Assembly: GCA_963740215.1 (NCBI GenBank)
Contig: CAVUDJ010000005.1
Location: 1-64,000 of the forward strand
Direction: 5' to 3'
DNA: 64,000 nucleotides
Origin: CAVVAL01 sp963740215
GTDB lineage: Bacteria; Actinomycetota; Actinomycetes; Mycobacteriales; Cryptosporangiaceae
A program made the translations under genes and the position numbers. The first letter of the stretch is position 1, and the number at the start of each line of letters is the position of its first letter. The notes under the pieces are model-generated. The model had not been told where the DNA came from and searched no databases. It saw only the letters and a program-made list of their open reading frames with translations. This document shows, in pieces, positions 9,300 to 20,145 of this stretch.

Positions 9300-9741
9300 A
9301 TGACGCTCGGGGGACGGGCCGCCCGGGTCGGAGCGATGCTACGCGGGGTGCTGCTACGTCCAGCCGTCTTGTTGGGGGTTGCCCTCGGCGTGCTCGGCTT
9401 CGCTGATCTTGGGCCGTTTGAGCCGTGGGGTCCGCTGACGTGGATCCTTCCGCTTCTCGCGTTCACTTACCTGGTCTTCGGCGCCGCCCGGGGGCAACTA
9501 CGGCGGGGCGTCCTGAGGCTCCAGACGGTCGGGCTGCTGGGCTTTACCGTGCTTGCGCTGGTCGCGTTGTTCGTGGATCCGATGTATCGGCCAGTACGTC
9601 GTGGCCGCGGGTTGGCTCGGCCACGCCGTGTGGGACTTCGCTCACCGGGACGGGACGGTGGTCCCCCGCTGGTACGTGGATTTCTGTATCCCGGTGGATC
9701 TCCTGGTCGCCGCCTCGCTCGTCGCCGCGGCCCTGCTGTAG
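9300..9741 (+). CDS. small integral membrane protein (frameshifted)
   Basis: The ATG at 9300 follows GAAGGA. The first 95 residues have three hydrophobic helices (LLGVALGVLGFADLG, WILPLLAFTYLVFG, LLGFTVLALVALF). The frame breaks near 9585-9595 and continues one frame over with GQYVVAAGWLGHAVWDFAH and a last helix ending at the TAG at 9739-9741. Joined, it would be about 147 residues with four helices. The family is not identified. It precedes a DesK-like kinase and may belong to the same signalling unit. Confidence 0.55.
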
Positions 9742-9800
9742 CGACGTGGCCCGGCGGATCGACGAGGTCGGACGCGGTGGCGGCGCCTACCATCAGGCTG

Positions 9801-10956
9801 GTGGCGATGGACTATGCAGCGGCCCGGGCGGACAGGCAGCTGCGTCGGGCGCGCATGGTCGCGCTGGTGTCGCTGGCCACGGGTGTGTGGACCAGCCTCG
9901 TCATGCCCGGCATCGGCCTGCTGCGCGAGCCGGACCGGCTGTGGATCGGGCTGGGGGCGGTCGGCATCCTCGCCTTCGCCGCCGCCCATTCGGGTGCGCT
10001 GTACGCGGCGATGACGCCATGGCTGACCGACGCGGCCCGGCGCCGGCTGCTGGCCGGCTTCACGGTGGTCGCGGTGCTGTCCGTACCGCTGGTCGGCCCG
10101 GTCGGCGCCGACCTGTGGGCGACCTGGGCGTGGCTGGGCGCCTCGATCATCGGTGCGGCACCGCTGCTCGGTCACCGCCGGGCGGCGGTCCTGGCCACGG
10201 CGGCGACCCTCGCGGCGGCGGCCGGTGTAGCGCGGTGGACCGGCGGCTCGGTCGCCGCGTACCTCCTGATCGCCGGCGGAGTCGGCGCGATGATCGCGGC
10301 GGTCAACTGGCTGCAGGTGTGGTTCTGGGAGCTCTTGGTGCAGGCCAGACAGGGGCAGGCGGCGCAGGCGCAGCTGGCCGCCACCGAGGAGCGGTTGCGC
10401 TTCGCGCGGGACGTGCACGACCTGCTCGGGCACAACCTGTCGATCATCGCGCTCAAGGCCGAACTCGCCGCGCGACTCGCGCCGGTCGACGCCGAGCGGG
10501 CCGGTCAGGAAGCCGCCGAGGTGCAGCGGCTGGCCGCGTCCGCGCTCACCGACGTCCGCGAGGCCGTGCGCGGCTACCGCGCGGTCGACCTGCCGGACCA
10601 GCTCACCGCCATGGAACACGTGCTGCGCTCATGCGGGGTACGGTGCACGATCGTGCCGCCCGACGGGCGACCTGCCCGCGGAGGTCGCGACCCAGCTCGC
10701 GGCGGTGCTGCGGGAGGCGAGCACCAACGTTCTGCGGCACAGCCGGGCCAGCTGGTGCCGCATCGACATCGGCCGGGACGGGAATCAGGTTCGGATGACG
10801 GTGACCAACGACGGCGCCGCCGGCACCGGCCCGGACCGCAACAGCTACGGGCTACGAGGACTGGCTGAACGGTTGACCGCAGCCGGAGGCGCGATCAGTA
10901 CCCGCAACGAGGACGGCGTGTTCACCCTCGAAGCCACCCTGCCGGCCGCGTCATGA
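9801..10956 (+). CDS. DesK-like sensor histidine kinase (frameshifted)
   Basis: The GTG at 9801 lies 7 nt after a TACCAT box, a typical leaderless arrangement; an ATG at 9807 is the alternative. About five membrane helices occupy residues 20-170. HisKA_3 follows with FARDVHDLLGHNLSIIALK, then a HATPase domain with LREASTNVLRHS and YGLRGLAERLTAAGG. The frame breaks near 10660-10668 between these domains; the two halves together match a full kinase of about 385 residues. The stop overlaps the response regulator start (ATGA). Confidence 0.75.
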
Positions 10957-11558
10957 TCCGCGTGCTGCTCGCCGACGACGAGGAACTGATCCGAGTCGCT
11001 CTCGCCGCCTTACTGAGCCTGGAACCCGACCTCGACGTGGTGGCACAGGCATCCGACGGACACGCCGCAGTCAACGCCGCGCTGGCTCACCGCCCCGACG
11101 TGGCAGTAGTCGACCTGGAAATGCCGGCACTGGACGGCCTGCACGTCACCGCCGAACTCGCCACAGCGCTGCCGTCGTGCGCCGTGGTCATCCTCACTGG
11201 CCGGGGCCGGCCATCACACCTCCCGCAAGCGCTCGCCGCCGGCGCCAAGGGCTTCCTGCCCAAAGGCTCACCCGGCGGCGCGCTCGCCGACGTCATCCGC
11301 CGGGTCCACGACGGCGGCCGATACGTCGACCCGTCCCTGGCCGCGGACGCGTTGACCGCGCCGGCGTGCCCACTGACCGCACGCGAACTGGAAGTGCTGC
11401 GGCTGGCCGACTACGGCACACCCGTCGCGGTGATTGCCCGACACACCCACCTGTCCAACGGCACCGTACGTAACTACCTGGCCGCCGCGGTCCACAAGCT
11501 CGGCGTCACCAGCCGGGCTGAGGCCATACGCGCCGCACGTGACAACGGCTGGCTGTAG
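10953..11558 (+). CDS. DesR-like LuxR-type response regulator
   Basis: The product is 201 residues. The receiver has LLADDEELIR, Asp in DVAVVDLEMPALDG, Thr in VVILTGRG and Lys in GFLPKGSPGG. The LuxR helix-turn-helix has VAVIARHTHLSNGTVRNYL. It is translationally coupled to the kinase through a 4-nt ATGA overlap. DesK/DesR pairs of this shape sense membrane state in Bacillus, but here the signal is unknown. Confidence 0.88.
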   Translation: MIRVLLADDEELIRVALAALLSLEPDLDVVAQASDGHAAVNAALAHRPDVAVVDLEMPALDGLHVTAELATALPSCAVVILTGRGRPSHLPQALAAGAKGFLPKGSPGGALADVIRRVHDGGRYVDPSLAADALTAPACPLTARELEVLRLADYGTPVAVIARHTHLSNGTVRNYLAAAVHKLGVTSRAEAIRAARDNGWL

Positions 11559-11560
11559 TT

Positions 11561-11723
11561 CACAGGCCGGTCTCGTTGCTCTTGGCGCTGGGTACTCCGC
11601 CCCGCGCCGTGATGGAGGTCGTCGGCCACAACCACTTGGATCTCACGATGACGTGTACGGGGGCATGTGCAGCTCGACGGGCTACGGACGGCGCTTGACG
11701 GCTTGGACGACCTGCTGCGGTGA
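11561..11723 (+). pseudogene. tyrosine recombinase (integrase) C-terminal remnant beside tRNA-Thr
   Basis: The plus strand encodes SLLLALGTPPRAVMEVVGHN and then HLDLTMT. After small frame changes near 11655-11665 come VYG and HVQLDGLRTALDGLDDLLR, ending at the TGA at 11721-11723. This is the box II end of an actinobacterial phage or ICE integrase: helical LLLALG.P, GH motif, TM..Y.H. The upstream catalytic Arg region is missing because the response-regulator gene directly abuts it. It points towards the 3' end of the tRNA-Thr gene 48 nt away, the standard position for int of a tRNA-targeting element. Confidence 0.65.
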
Positions 11724-11729
11724 TGCAGG

Positions 11730-11754
11730 GTCGTTGCCGTCAACCGTTGCCGTC
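11730..11754 (+). repeat. 25-bp arm-like repeat, right copy
   Basis: This copy differs at one base from 1315-1339 and contains two GTTGCCGTCAA motifs. It sits between the integrase remnant and the tRNA gene, inside the putative att core. Confidence 0.5.
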
Positions 11755-11771
11755 AACGGGGTCGGGCATGG

Positions 11772-11844
11772 AGCTGGCGAGGGGACTTGAACCCCTAACC
11801 GCCCGATTACAAGTCGGGTGCGCTACCAATTGCGCCACGCCAGC
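11772..11844 (-). tRNA. tRNA-Thr (anticodon TGT)
   Basis: The complement folds as a cloverleaf. The acceptor stem is GCTGGCG/CGCCAGC with discriminator T. The D arm contains AATTGGTAGCGC, the anticodon stem is CCCGA/TCGGG around loop CTTGTAA, and the T arm is AGGGG-TTCAAGT-CCCCT. The anticodon TGT (complement of 11809-11811) reads ACA. No CCA is encoded. Its 3' half is repeated at 1189-1225, marking it as an integration target. Confidence 0.93.
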
Positions 11845-11880
11845 AGGAGCGCTCCGATCCTAGCTCGGCGCTCTACGGGA

Positions 11881-12958
11881 TTACGCGCGCGGTGGCGCCG
11901 TCGTGCTCCGGACCACAAGCTCGGTGTCGAGCACGTGCCGTGCCGAGCTGGAGTCGTCGCGCTCCTCGCGGCTGAGCAGTTCCCAGGCGGCGCGGCCCTT
12001 CTCGGCGTGCGGCTGGGCGACGGTCGTCAAGCCCGGCCTGCTCCGCCTCGGGGACGTCGTCGAAGCCGGTGATCGACAGCTGCTCGGGAACGCGGATGCC
12101 CCGCGCCTCGGCGGCACGCATCGCACCGAACGCCAGGATGTCGGTGGTGCAGATGAGCGCGGTGACCTCGGGATGCTCGTCGAGGAGGTGGCCCGCAGCT
12201 GCTTCGCCGGACTCGATCGAGTTCGTCCACGACTCGTACACCGGGAGGGCCGCGCGGTCGGCGCCGAGCCCTTCCGTGATGCCGTCCAGCCGCAGCCGGA
12301 CCACGTCGTACGACGAATCGCGCTGCCGTTCCAGCGACACCGGACCGTCCCTGCGCTCGGGCGCGATCCGCGTGCAGACGATGCCGATCTGCTCGTGGCC
12401 GAGCTTCTTGATGTGCGCGCCGACCTGTGCCGACGCCACCCGGTCGTCGATGCCCACCCAGTGGACGCCGGGCACGTCGAGCGGCTCGTCGACTATCACG
12501 GTGGGCAGCGGGCGGGCGAGCACCGCCTCCAGGTGCGGATCGCTGTGGGGAAGCGAGTACACGACGAACCCGTCGACCGACGCGGCGGCGGCGAGCGCCG
12601 GGTCGCTGCCCGCGCCGGGAACCGCGGGAACCAGTAACAACCCAGTCTTTGCGTCCTCGCAGGCCTGCGCGAGACCGGCCAGGAACTTCACTGCGGCCGG
12701 GTCGCGGAACGCGTACGAGAGCGTCTCGGTGAGCACGAGCCCGATCGCGCCGGCACGCCGGGTGCGCAGCGACCGGGCGAGGGGGTCAGGACCCGGGTAG
12801 CCCAGCCGCTTCGCCGCTTCGAGCACACGCTGCCGCAGCTGGGGCGACAGCTGGTCGGGTCTGTTGTACGCGTTGGAGACGGTCGTGCGGGACACGCCGA
12901 GCTCCGCTGCGAGCGACGCCAGCGTTGCCGTTCTGCGGGGGGGCTGACGGTGGGCCAT
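11881..12958 (-). CDS. LacI-family regulator (frameshifted near C-terminus)
   Basis: The N-terminal helix-turn-helix is TLASLAAELGVSRTTVSNAY, followed by the hinge and a periplasmic-binding-protein-like effector domain with GIDDR and SITGFDDVPEAEQAG. One extra base near 12030 shifts the frame. The continuation in the next frame (TTVAQPHAEKGRAAWELL) restores the expected C-terminus, about 358 residues in all. The ATG at 12958 lies 7 nt after a TAGGGT box (complement of 12966-12971), so I chose it as a leaderless start over the upstream ATG at 12967. It is probably a sugar-responsive repressor. Confidence 0.78.
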
Positions 12959-13018
12959 GCGCGGCACCCTAACCGATTCAGGGTTACCCGCGAGTCACCT
13001 CCGCCAATGCAAACGCTC

Positions 13019-14119
13019 TCACGCCCCGATACGCAACGTTGATTCGCGTTCGACCAGCCGCGGCCGGAACACGCGCGAGTGCGGTTCGCTGGCGTCGCCG
13101 TCGATGTCGGCGATCAGCCCGTCGACGGCAACCTGCGCCATTTCCGCGATCGGCTGAGCCAGCGTGGTGAGCGGCGGCGACGCGTACGGCGCCATGGGGC
13201 TGTCGTCGAACCCCACTACGGACAGCTCCCTCGGAACGTGGAGCCCGCGCCGCCGTGCCTCGGCCAGCGCACCGAACGCCATGACGTCGCTGGCGCAGAT
13301 CAGCGCGGTTGTCGCCGCGCAGTCGAGCAGCTTCGCCGCCGCGGCCGCTCCTCCCGCGGCGCCGTACTCGGCGTGCGCCACCAGCGCCGGATCCGCCGCC
13401 AGCCCGGCCTCTGCCAGCGCCGCCTGCCACCCGGCCAGCTTGAGCCGGGTCGGCACCGAACGCGCGGGTCCGGATACGACGCCGATGCGCTCGTGCCCCC
13501 GCTCCACCAGGTGCCGCGTGGCGAGGTAGCCGGCGACCTGCTCGTCCACGCACACGTCCGGCACGTTGAGGGTGGGTAGGCCGCCGTTGACGAAGACCAT
13601 GCGGACACCGTCCTCACGGAGGCGCTTGTAGTGCCCGTGCGGTGCGAGCGAATCGGTCGATTCAGGCGACACGAAGATCATCCCGGCGACGCCGCGGGCG
13701 AGGAGCACCCGCACATGCTCCTCCTCCCGGACGCTCGCAGCCCGGGTATTGCAGAGCACCGTCGAGTACCCGCGCTCGGCCGCCCAGACCTCCAGCGCCT
13801 CGGCGAACGCGGGGAAGATCGGGTTCGTCAGCTCGGGGACGAGCAGGCCGATAACCCCCGTCGTGTGCAATGCGTCCAGCCCGCGCGGGGTGTACCGCTG
13901 CTCTGCCAGAGCCGACAGCACCCGGCGCCGCGTCTCCTCGTGCACGCCCGGCCGCCGGTTCAGCACCCGGCTCACCGTCGAGATGCTCACCCCGGCAGCT
14001 TCGGCAACTCCGGCCAGACCTCCTGGCAACGCGACCTCCCCTGTTCCGCGAGCTGCCCCCAGTGTGGCTGGCGACGCAGACAGCCGCTGACCAGGGGCTC
14101 TGACTTCACTTGAATGCAT
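13019..14119 (-). CDS. LacI-family regulator
   Basis: The product is 366 residues. The helix-turn-helix is GLAGVAEAAGVSISTVSRVL, then a LacI effector domain with LLVPELTNPIFPAFAEAL, ICASDVMAFGAL and SVVGFDDSPMAPY. A GTG two codons upstream is an alternative start. It lies divergent from the sugar ABC ATPase gene at 14268 and is its likely regulator. The intergenic region contains a near-perfect inverted repeat at 14152-14182. Confidence 0.85.
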   Translation of the reverse strand: MHSSEVRAPGQRLSASPATLGAARGTGEVALPGGLAGVAEAAGVSISTVSRVLNRRPGVHEETRRRVLSALAEQRYTPRGLDALHTTGVIGLLVPELTNPIFPAFAEALEVWAAERGYSTVLCNTRAASVREEEHVRVLLARGVAGMIFVSPESTDSLAPHGHYKRLREDGVRMVFVNGGLPTLNVPDVCVDEQVAGYLATRHLVERGHERIGVVSGPARSVPTRLKLAGWQAALAEAGLAADPALVAHAEYGAAGGAAAAAKLLDCAATTALICASDVMAFGALAEARRRGLHVPRELSVVGFDDSPMAPYASPPLTTLAQPIAEMAQVAVDGLIADIDGDASEPHSRVFRPRLVERESTLRIGA

Positions 14120-14151
14120 TAACACGGGACGACCGGAACGTTATGTTGGTC

Positions 14152-14182
14152 GAGACCAATGCCCGTCCTAGGCATTGATCTC
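14152..14182. promoter_or_regulatory. inverted repeat between LacI regulator and ABC ATPase
   Basis: GAGACCAATGCC (14152-14163) is complementary to GGCATTGATCTC (14171-14182) with one mismatch across a 7-nt loop. It lies in the divergent intergenic region 86 nt before the ATPase start. It could be a LacI-family operator or an untranslated-leader hairpin; I infer a regulatory role from position only. Confidence 0.4.
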
Positions 14183-14267
14183 GGTCGGAGCACGGTGACC
14201 CGCGGGTCACGGCGCCGTCCATCACTCGGATCGTCCGGCACGTTCCTGCCGGTGAAAGGACTGCACC

Positions 14268-15356
<1,089 letters not shown>

Positions 15357-15364
15357 GGCTCAGG

Positions 15365-15403
15365 CGATCGCGCTTTCGGCGCCCTGGGCCCGGAAAGTGC
15401 GAC
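15365..15403. terminator. hairpin of the TCGCGCTTTTCCGG repeat family, degenerate copy
   Basis: TCGCGCTTTCGG pairs imperfectly with CCCGGAAAGTGCGA, 10 nt after the ATPase stop. The sequence is related to the stronger hairpins at 25569-25612 and 47354-47397. Confidence 0.4.
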
Positions 15404-15410
15404 CAACTAA

Positions 15411-15444
15411 CGAGGGGGGCGCGGCGCCAGCCGCGCCCCCCTCG
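15411..15444 (+). terminator. strong GC hairpin downstream of the ABC ATPase
   Basis: A perfect 15-bp stem, CGAGGGGGGCGCGGC with its complement, closes over a GCCA loop. No T-run follows, as is common in actinobacteria. Confidence 0.6.
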
Positions 15445-15474
15445 CGTGCGTGCGCTTGAGACGGCCGGTAACCC

Positions 15475-15543
15475 CGGGCGCGCCAGGCCGGGCGCGCCTG
15501 GCCGGGGCGCGTGGCCGGGGCGCCTGGCCGGGGCGCCCGGTCG
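15475..15543. repeat. GC-rich 13-14-bp tandem repeat
   Basis: About five consecutive variants of GGGGCGCCTGGCC fill this non-coding stretch. They differ at one or two bases per unit and form a small minisatellite. Confidence 0.55.
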
Positions 15544-15547
15544 GACA

Positions 15548-15612
15548 AACCAGACTGTTCCGGTAGATGTCCTTTAACCGGACACCCGATACCGCCATTT
15601 CCCCGACAATTG
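15548..15612. repeat. dispersed repeat family B, copy 1
   Basis: The repeat runs from a CAGACTGTTCCGG block through AACCGGACACCCGATACCG to CGCCATTTCCCCGACA. Similar sequences lie at 34927-34989 and 60452-60513, always between genes. The shared 3' block CCGCCATTTCCCCGAC is the best conserved part. Confidence 0.6.
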
Positions 15613-15682
15613 GTCGGTACTCAGGCAGCCAAACGGCCACCGGAGCTACCGGTGAGTAACTTCTCGTGGCAGACTCTCGGCC

Positions 15683-16159
15683 ATGACCACAGCGCAGCCC
15701 GCTCCGCCCGCCGCCGACTTCGAGGCGATCAAGCAAGGCCTGTCGCAGGCCGTCCCGCTGGTGCGCACGCTGGGGCTCGAGTACCTGGAACTCTCCGCCG
15801 AACGTGCTCTGCTCCGCCTCCCCGACCGCACTGACCTGCACAATCACGTCGGTGGCCCGCACGCAGGGGCGATGTTCACGCTTGGCGAGTCGGCTACCGG
15901 CGCGGTCGTGATCGGCAGCTTCGCCGACCTGCTCGGCCAGTTCACGCCGCTGGCCGCGGGCGCGCAGATCCGCTACCGCGCGCTTGCGATGGGTCCGGTG
16001 ACGGCCGAGGCGACGCTGGCTCGCCCCGCCGGCGAGATCCGCGCGGAGCTCGCCGAAGCCGGGAAGGTGCGGTTCGACGTCGATGCGGTGATCCGCGACG
16101 AGGCGGGCACCACCACCGGGGAGATGACGGTCAGCTGGGCCCTGCGCCCCAACAGCTGA
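15683..16159 (+). CDS. hotdog-fold thioesterase-like protein (DUF4442/PaaI type)
   Basis: The product is 158 residues. The hotdog pattern is visible: a central LHNHVGGPHAGAMFTLGES, matching the H-N..G..HaGal..laE signature, then strands with ALAMGPVTAEATLARPAGEI and a C-terminal GEMTVSWAL. Family members hydrolyse acyl-CoA thioesters. No neighbour suggests a pathway. It ends in a convergent terminator shared with rlmB. Confidence 0.7.
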   Translation: MTTAQPAPPAADFEAIKQGLSQAVPLVRTLGLEYLELSAERALLRLPDRTDLHNHVGGPHAGAMFTLGESATGAVVIGSFADLLGQFTPLAAGAQIRYRALAMGPVTAEATLARPAGEIRAELAEAGKVRFDVDAVIRDEAGTTTGEMTVSWALRPNS

Positions 16160-16167
16160 CTCGGTTG

Positions 16168-16210
16168 CCGCGGTTGGATCGCGCAACCTGGGGACGGGAT
16201 CCAACCGCGG
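16168..16210. terminator. bidirectional terminator between thioesterase and rlmB
   Basis: CCGCGGTTGGATC (16168-16180) and its exact complement (16198-16210) form a 13-bp stem with a 17-nt loop, midway between two convergent stops. The stem shares GCGGTTGGAT with the hairpin at 18632-18674. Confidence 0.65.
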
Positions 16211-16228
16211 TCAACCATGCCGCCGCAA

Positions 16229-17217
16229 CTACTGCATGCGGCGGCGCCGTGCCACTTCTGCCAGCGTGACAGCAGCGGCCACGGACGCGTTGAGCGATTC
16301 GGTGACGGTGGTCATCGGGATCGACACCCGCACGTCACAGGACTCGCCGACGAGCCGCGACAGGCCACGCCCCTCCGAGCCAACCACGACGACGAGCGGA
16401 TCGGTCGCCATCTCCAGGTCGTCCAGGGCGGTGTCGCCGTCGGCGTCGAGCCCGGCGACGAAGTACCCCTCCTGCTGGCACGCCTTCAGCGCCCGCACGA
16501 GGTTGGTGACCCGAGCGACCGGCAACCGGGCGGCGGCACCGGCCGACGTGCGCCACGCCGTAGCGGTCATGCCGGCAGCCCGCCGCTCGGGCACGATCAC
16601 GCCGTGCGCACCGAACGCTGCGGCCGAACGCACGACGGCACCCAGGTTCCTCGGATCGGTGACGCCGTCGAGCGCCACCAGCAGCGGCACCGTCCGCGAT
16701 TCTGCCGCCACGGCGAGCACGTCGGCCAGGTCGGTGTACTGGAACGGCGGCACCGACAGGCCGATGCCCTGATGCAGGACGCCGCCGGTCATGCGGTCGA
16801 GCTCCTGGCGGCTGACCTCCATGATCGCCAGACCGCGGTCGGCCGCCAACGAAACGGATTCGGTGACCCGCTCGTCGGTGGCGAGACCTGTCGCGATGTA
16901 CAGCGCAGTGGCCGGGATCTCGGCCCGCAGCGCCTCGGCCACCGGGTTCCGGCCGACCAGCAGCTCGGGCGCGTCCTTGGCGGCGGGCCCGCGGCGGCCG
17001 GGCGTGGTGCGCGGCTGGCCGGCCTTGGTTCCACCGGCGGCGGCCTTACGGGCTGCAGCCGCGGCCTTCTTCGCCGCCGGGTGCTTGGTGCGCTGCTTGG
17101 CGGCCGGCGTGGGTCCCTTGCCCTCCAAGCCCTTGCGCCGCTGGCCGCCGGAGCCGACGACGGCGCCCTTCTTGGTGCCCGCCTTACGGCGGTTCGGGCG
17201 CTGGCTGTTGCCCGCCA

Positions 17218-17218
<1 letters not shown>
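16229..17218 (-). CDS. rlmB: 23S rRNA (guanosine-2'-O-)-methyltransferase RlmB (SpoU/TrmH family)
   Basis: The product is 329 residues. A basic Lys/Ala/Gly-rich tail (about residues 1-85) is followed by the substrate-binding domain starting at LLVGRNPVAEALRA and the knotted SpoU catalytic domain. The latter has ALDGVTDPRNLGAVVRSAAA (motif 1), VVGSEGRGLSRLV (motif 2) and VSIPMTTVTESLNASVAAAV (motif 3). The ATG overlaps the cysS stop by one base (TGATG), so the two are translationally coupled. cysS-rlmB is a conserved actinobacterial pair. Confidence 0.92.
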
Positions 17219-18618
<1,400 letters not shown>

Positions 18619-18631
18619 GCGGCGAGTCTAT

Positions 18632-18674
18632 CTGCGGTTGGATTGTGGAGCGGCACTCCACAATCCAACCGCAG
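18632..18674. terminator. 19-bp perfect hairpin between BNR-like gene and cysS
   Basis: CTGCGGTTGGATTGTGGAG (18632-18650) pairs perfectly with 18656-18674 over a 5-nt loop. It lies 5 nt after the stop of the gene at 18680-20011 and is probably its terminator. It also sits just upstream of cysS. Confidence 0.65.
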
Positions 18675-18679
18675 AACCC

Positions 18680-20011
18680 TTAACGCACGCCGACGACGTG
18701 AATGTCACCGTCGGCCACGGACACGTCACGCGCACTGGAATTGCCCGTGACTAGCAGGCGGGCCGGATCGCGGAATCCGGTGATCAGCTCGATCCGCTGT
18801 ACGGGCTTCGCGGTCGGGATCGTCGCGCCGGGAGTCCAGGTGCCCCGGTCGGTGAGCAGCGCGGTCCGCACATCGGGCTGCAGGTCGACCGTGCTGTAGA
18901 CGCGCCATCCGCCGGCGACCGGCTCCATCTCGCGGGTACGGACGCCGGTGGTCACCTCTCGGACGATCCAGCGCGATCCGTTCCAGTGGCCGGTGAAGTT
19001 GTGGAACACACCGGCGGTGTCGGCCTGGAACCACACGACGAACGGGCGGCCGTTGGCCTGCCAGCCGACCAGCTGGATGTAGTCGGGCGAGCGGATGCCG
19101 GCCGGGAGTTCGACCGGCGTCGTGACGACCTTGGTCCGCAGTTCGGTGTCGTCGTTGTCGATCTGGACACCGAGGTCACGGCCGGCCACGTTGTAGAAGC
19201 GCCGGTTGGACGGCTGGAAGTACGCGTAGTGGATGTTGCGGTGGTAGCGGTCGTGCCGCTCGCCCTCGGGTCCGCCGCCGGCGAGGGTCCAGACGATGTG
19301 CACCCGCTCAGAACGGCCCCAGCGTGCGGGCTCGTACCGCATCTGGCCGAAGTAGACCTCGTCCATGTTGTCCGTGCGTCCGATCGAACCGACCGCGTAC
19401 GGCGCGCCGGTGAGCTGCGTGGAGTTGCGCCAGGTCCGGCCGTTGTCCGTCGAGCGGACGTAGAGCATCGGGCGCTGGTCCGGAGGGGCGGCCGGGTCGA
19501 CCGTGTCGTCGGTACGCCGGTAGAAGACGTAGATGTCGCCGTTCGCGGCCTTGAACGGCATCGGGTAGCTGGCGGCGATGCCCTCCGGGATCACGCGGTG
19601 GGTCCACGTGCCGGCGGCGCTGCGCGGACGCGGTGACTCGGAGACCACCAGCTCGACGTTGTGCATCCCGCGGAAGATCAGCAGCTTGCCGTTGTTGGCC
19701 TGGACCATCGTCGGGTAGTTGTGCGTGTCCGCGTCGCCACCGTCGATGAAGGTCGGCGCCGACCAGACGCGCGTCGCGTGGTTGTACTCCTGGACGTAGC
19801 TGTCCTCGTTCTTGCCCGCCCAGGAGATGAACGTCTTCCTGGCGACGGGGTCGTAGATGCCGCCTGCCATCGGGCGACGGTCGGTGCGGGCGGCGACGGT
19901 GCTCGCGGGCGTCTGGACGGTGAACGTGGGCTCGGCGGCCGTGGCCGGCTCGACCGCCACAAGCAGCGGTAGTACCAGTGAAACGGCGAGCACTGCACGT
20001 CTGAACCTCAT
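18680..20011 (-). CDS. secreted BNR-repeat-like protein (possible polysaccharide-active)
   Basis: The product is 443 residues from the ATG at 20011, placed by GGAGGT. A Sec signal peptide (MRFRRAVLAVSLVLPLLVAV, cleavage near PATA-A) is followed by a beta-propeller-like body: repeated Asp-box-like stretches such as YVRSTDNGRTWRN and RFYNVAGRDLGV, and many aromatic strands (NIHYAYFQPSN, RPFVVWFQAD). The pattern resembles the BNR_4 family, which includes sialidase-like proteins and polysaccharide lyases. No catalytic residues can be named confidently. The next gene upstream is a divergent IclR regulator. Confidence 0.6.
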   Translation of the reverse strand: MRFRRAVLAVSLVLPLLVAVEPATAAEPTFTVQTPASTVAARTDRRPMAGGIYDPVARKTFISWAGKNEDSYVQEYNHATRVWSAPTFIDGGDADTHNYPTMVQANNGKLLIFRGMHNVELVVSESPRPRSAAGTWTHRVIPEGIAASYPMPFKAANGDIYVFYRRTDDTVDPAAPPDQRPMLYVRSTDNGRTWRNSTQLTGAPYAVGSIGRTDNMDEVYFGQMRYEPARWGRSERVHIVWTLAGGGPEGERHDRYHRNIHYAYFQPSNRRFYNVAGRDLGVQIDNDDTELRTKVVTTPVELPAGIRSPDYIQLVGWQANGRPFVVWFQADTAGVFHNFTGHWNGSRWIVREVTTGVRTREMEPVAGGWRVYSTVDLQPDVRTALLTDRGTWTPGATIPTAKPVQRIELITGFRDPARLLVTGNSSARDVSVADGDIHVVGVR

Positions 20012-20145
20012 CGACGGACCTCCAATGCCGTGCGGGGCAGTGTCGGAGCTTGATCTGTCCACATATATGGACACAATCCATGAATATGGTCAGATGTCAG
20101 CATGCCACCCACCACGTGAACGTGGGAAGTCCGAAGGCACCGCTA

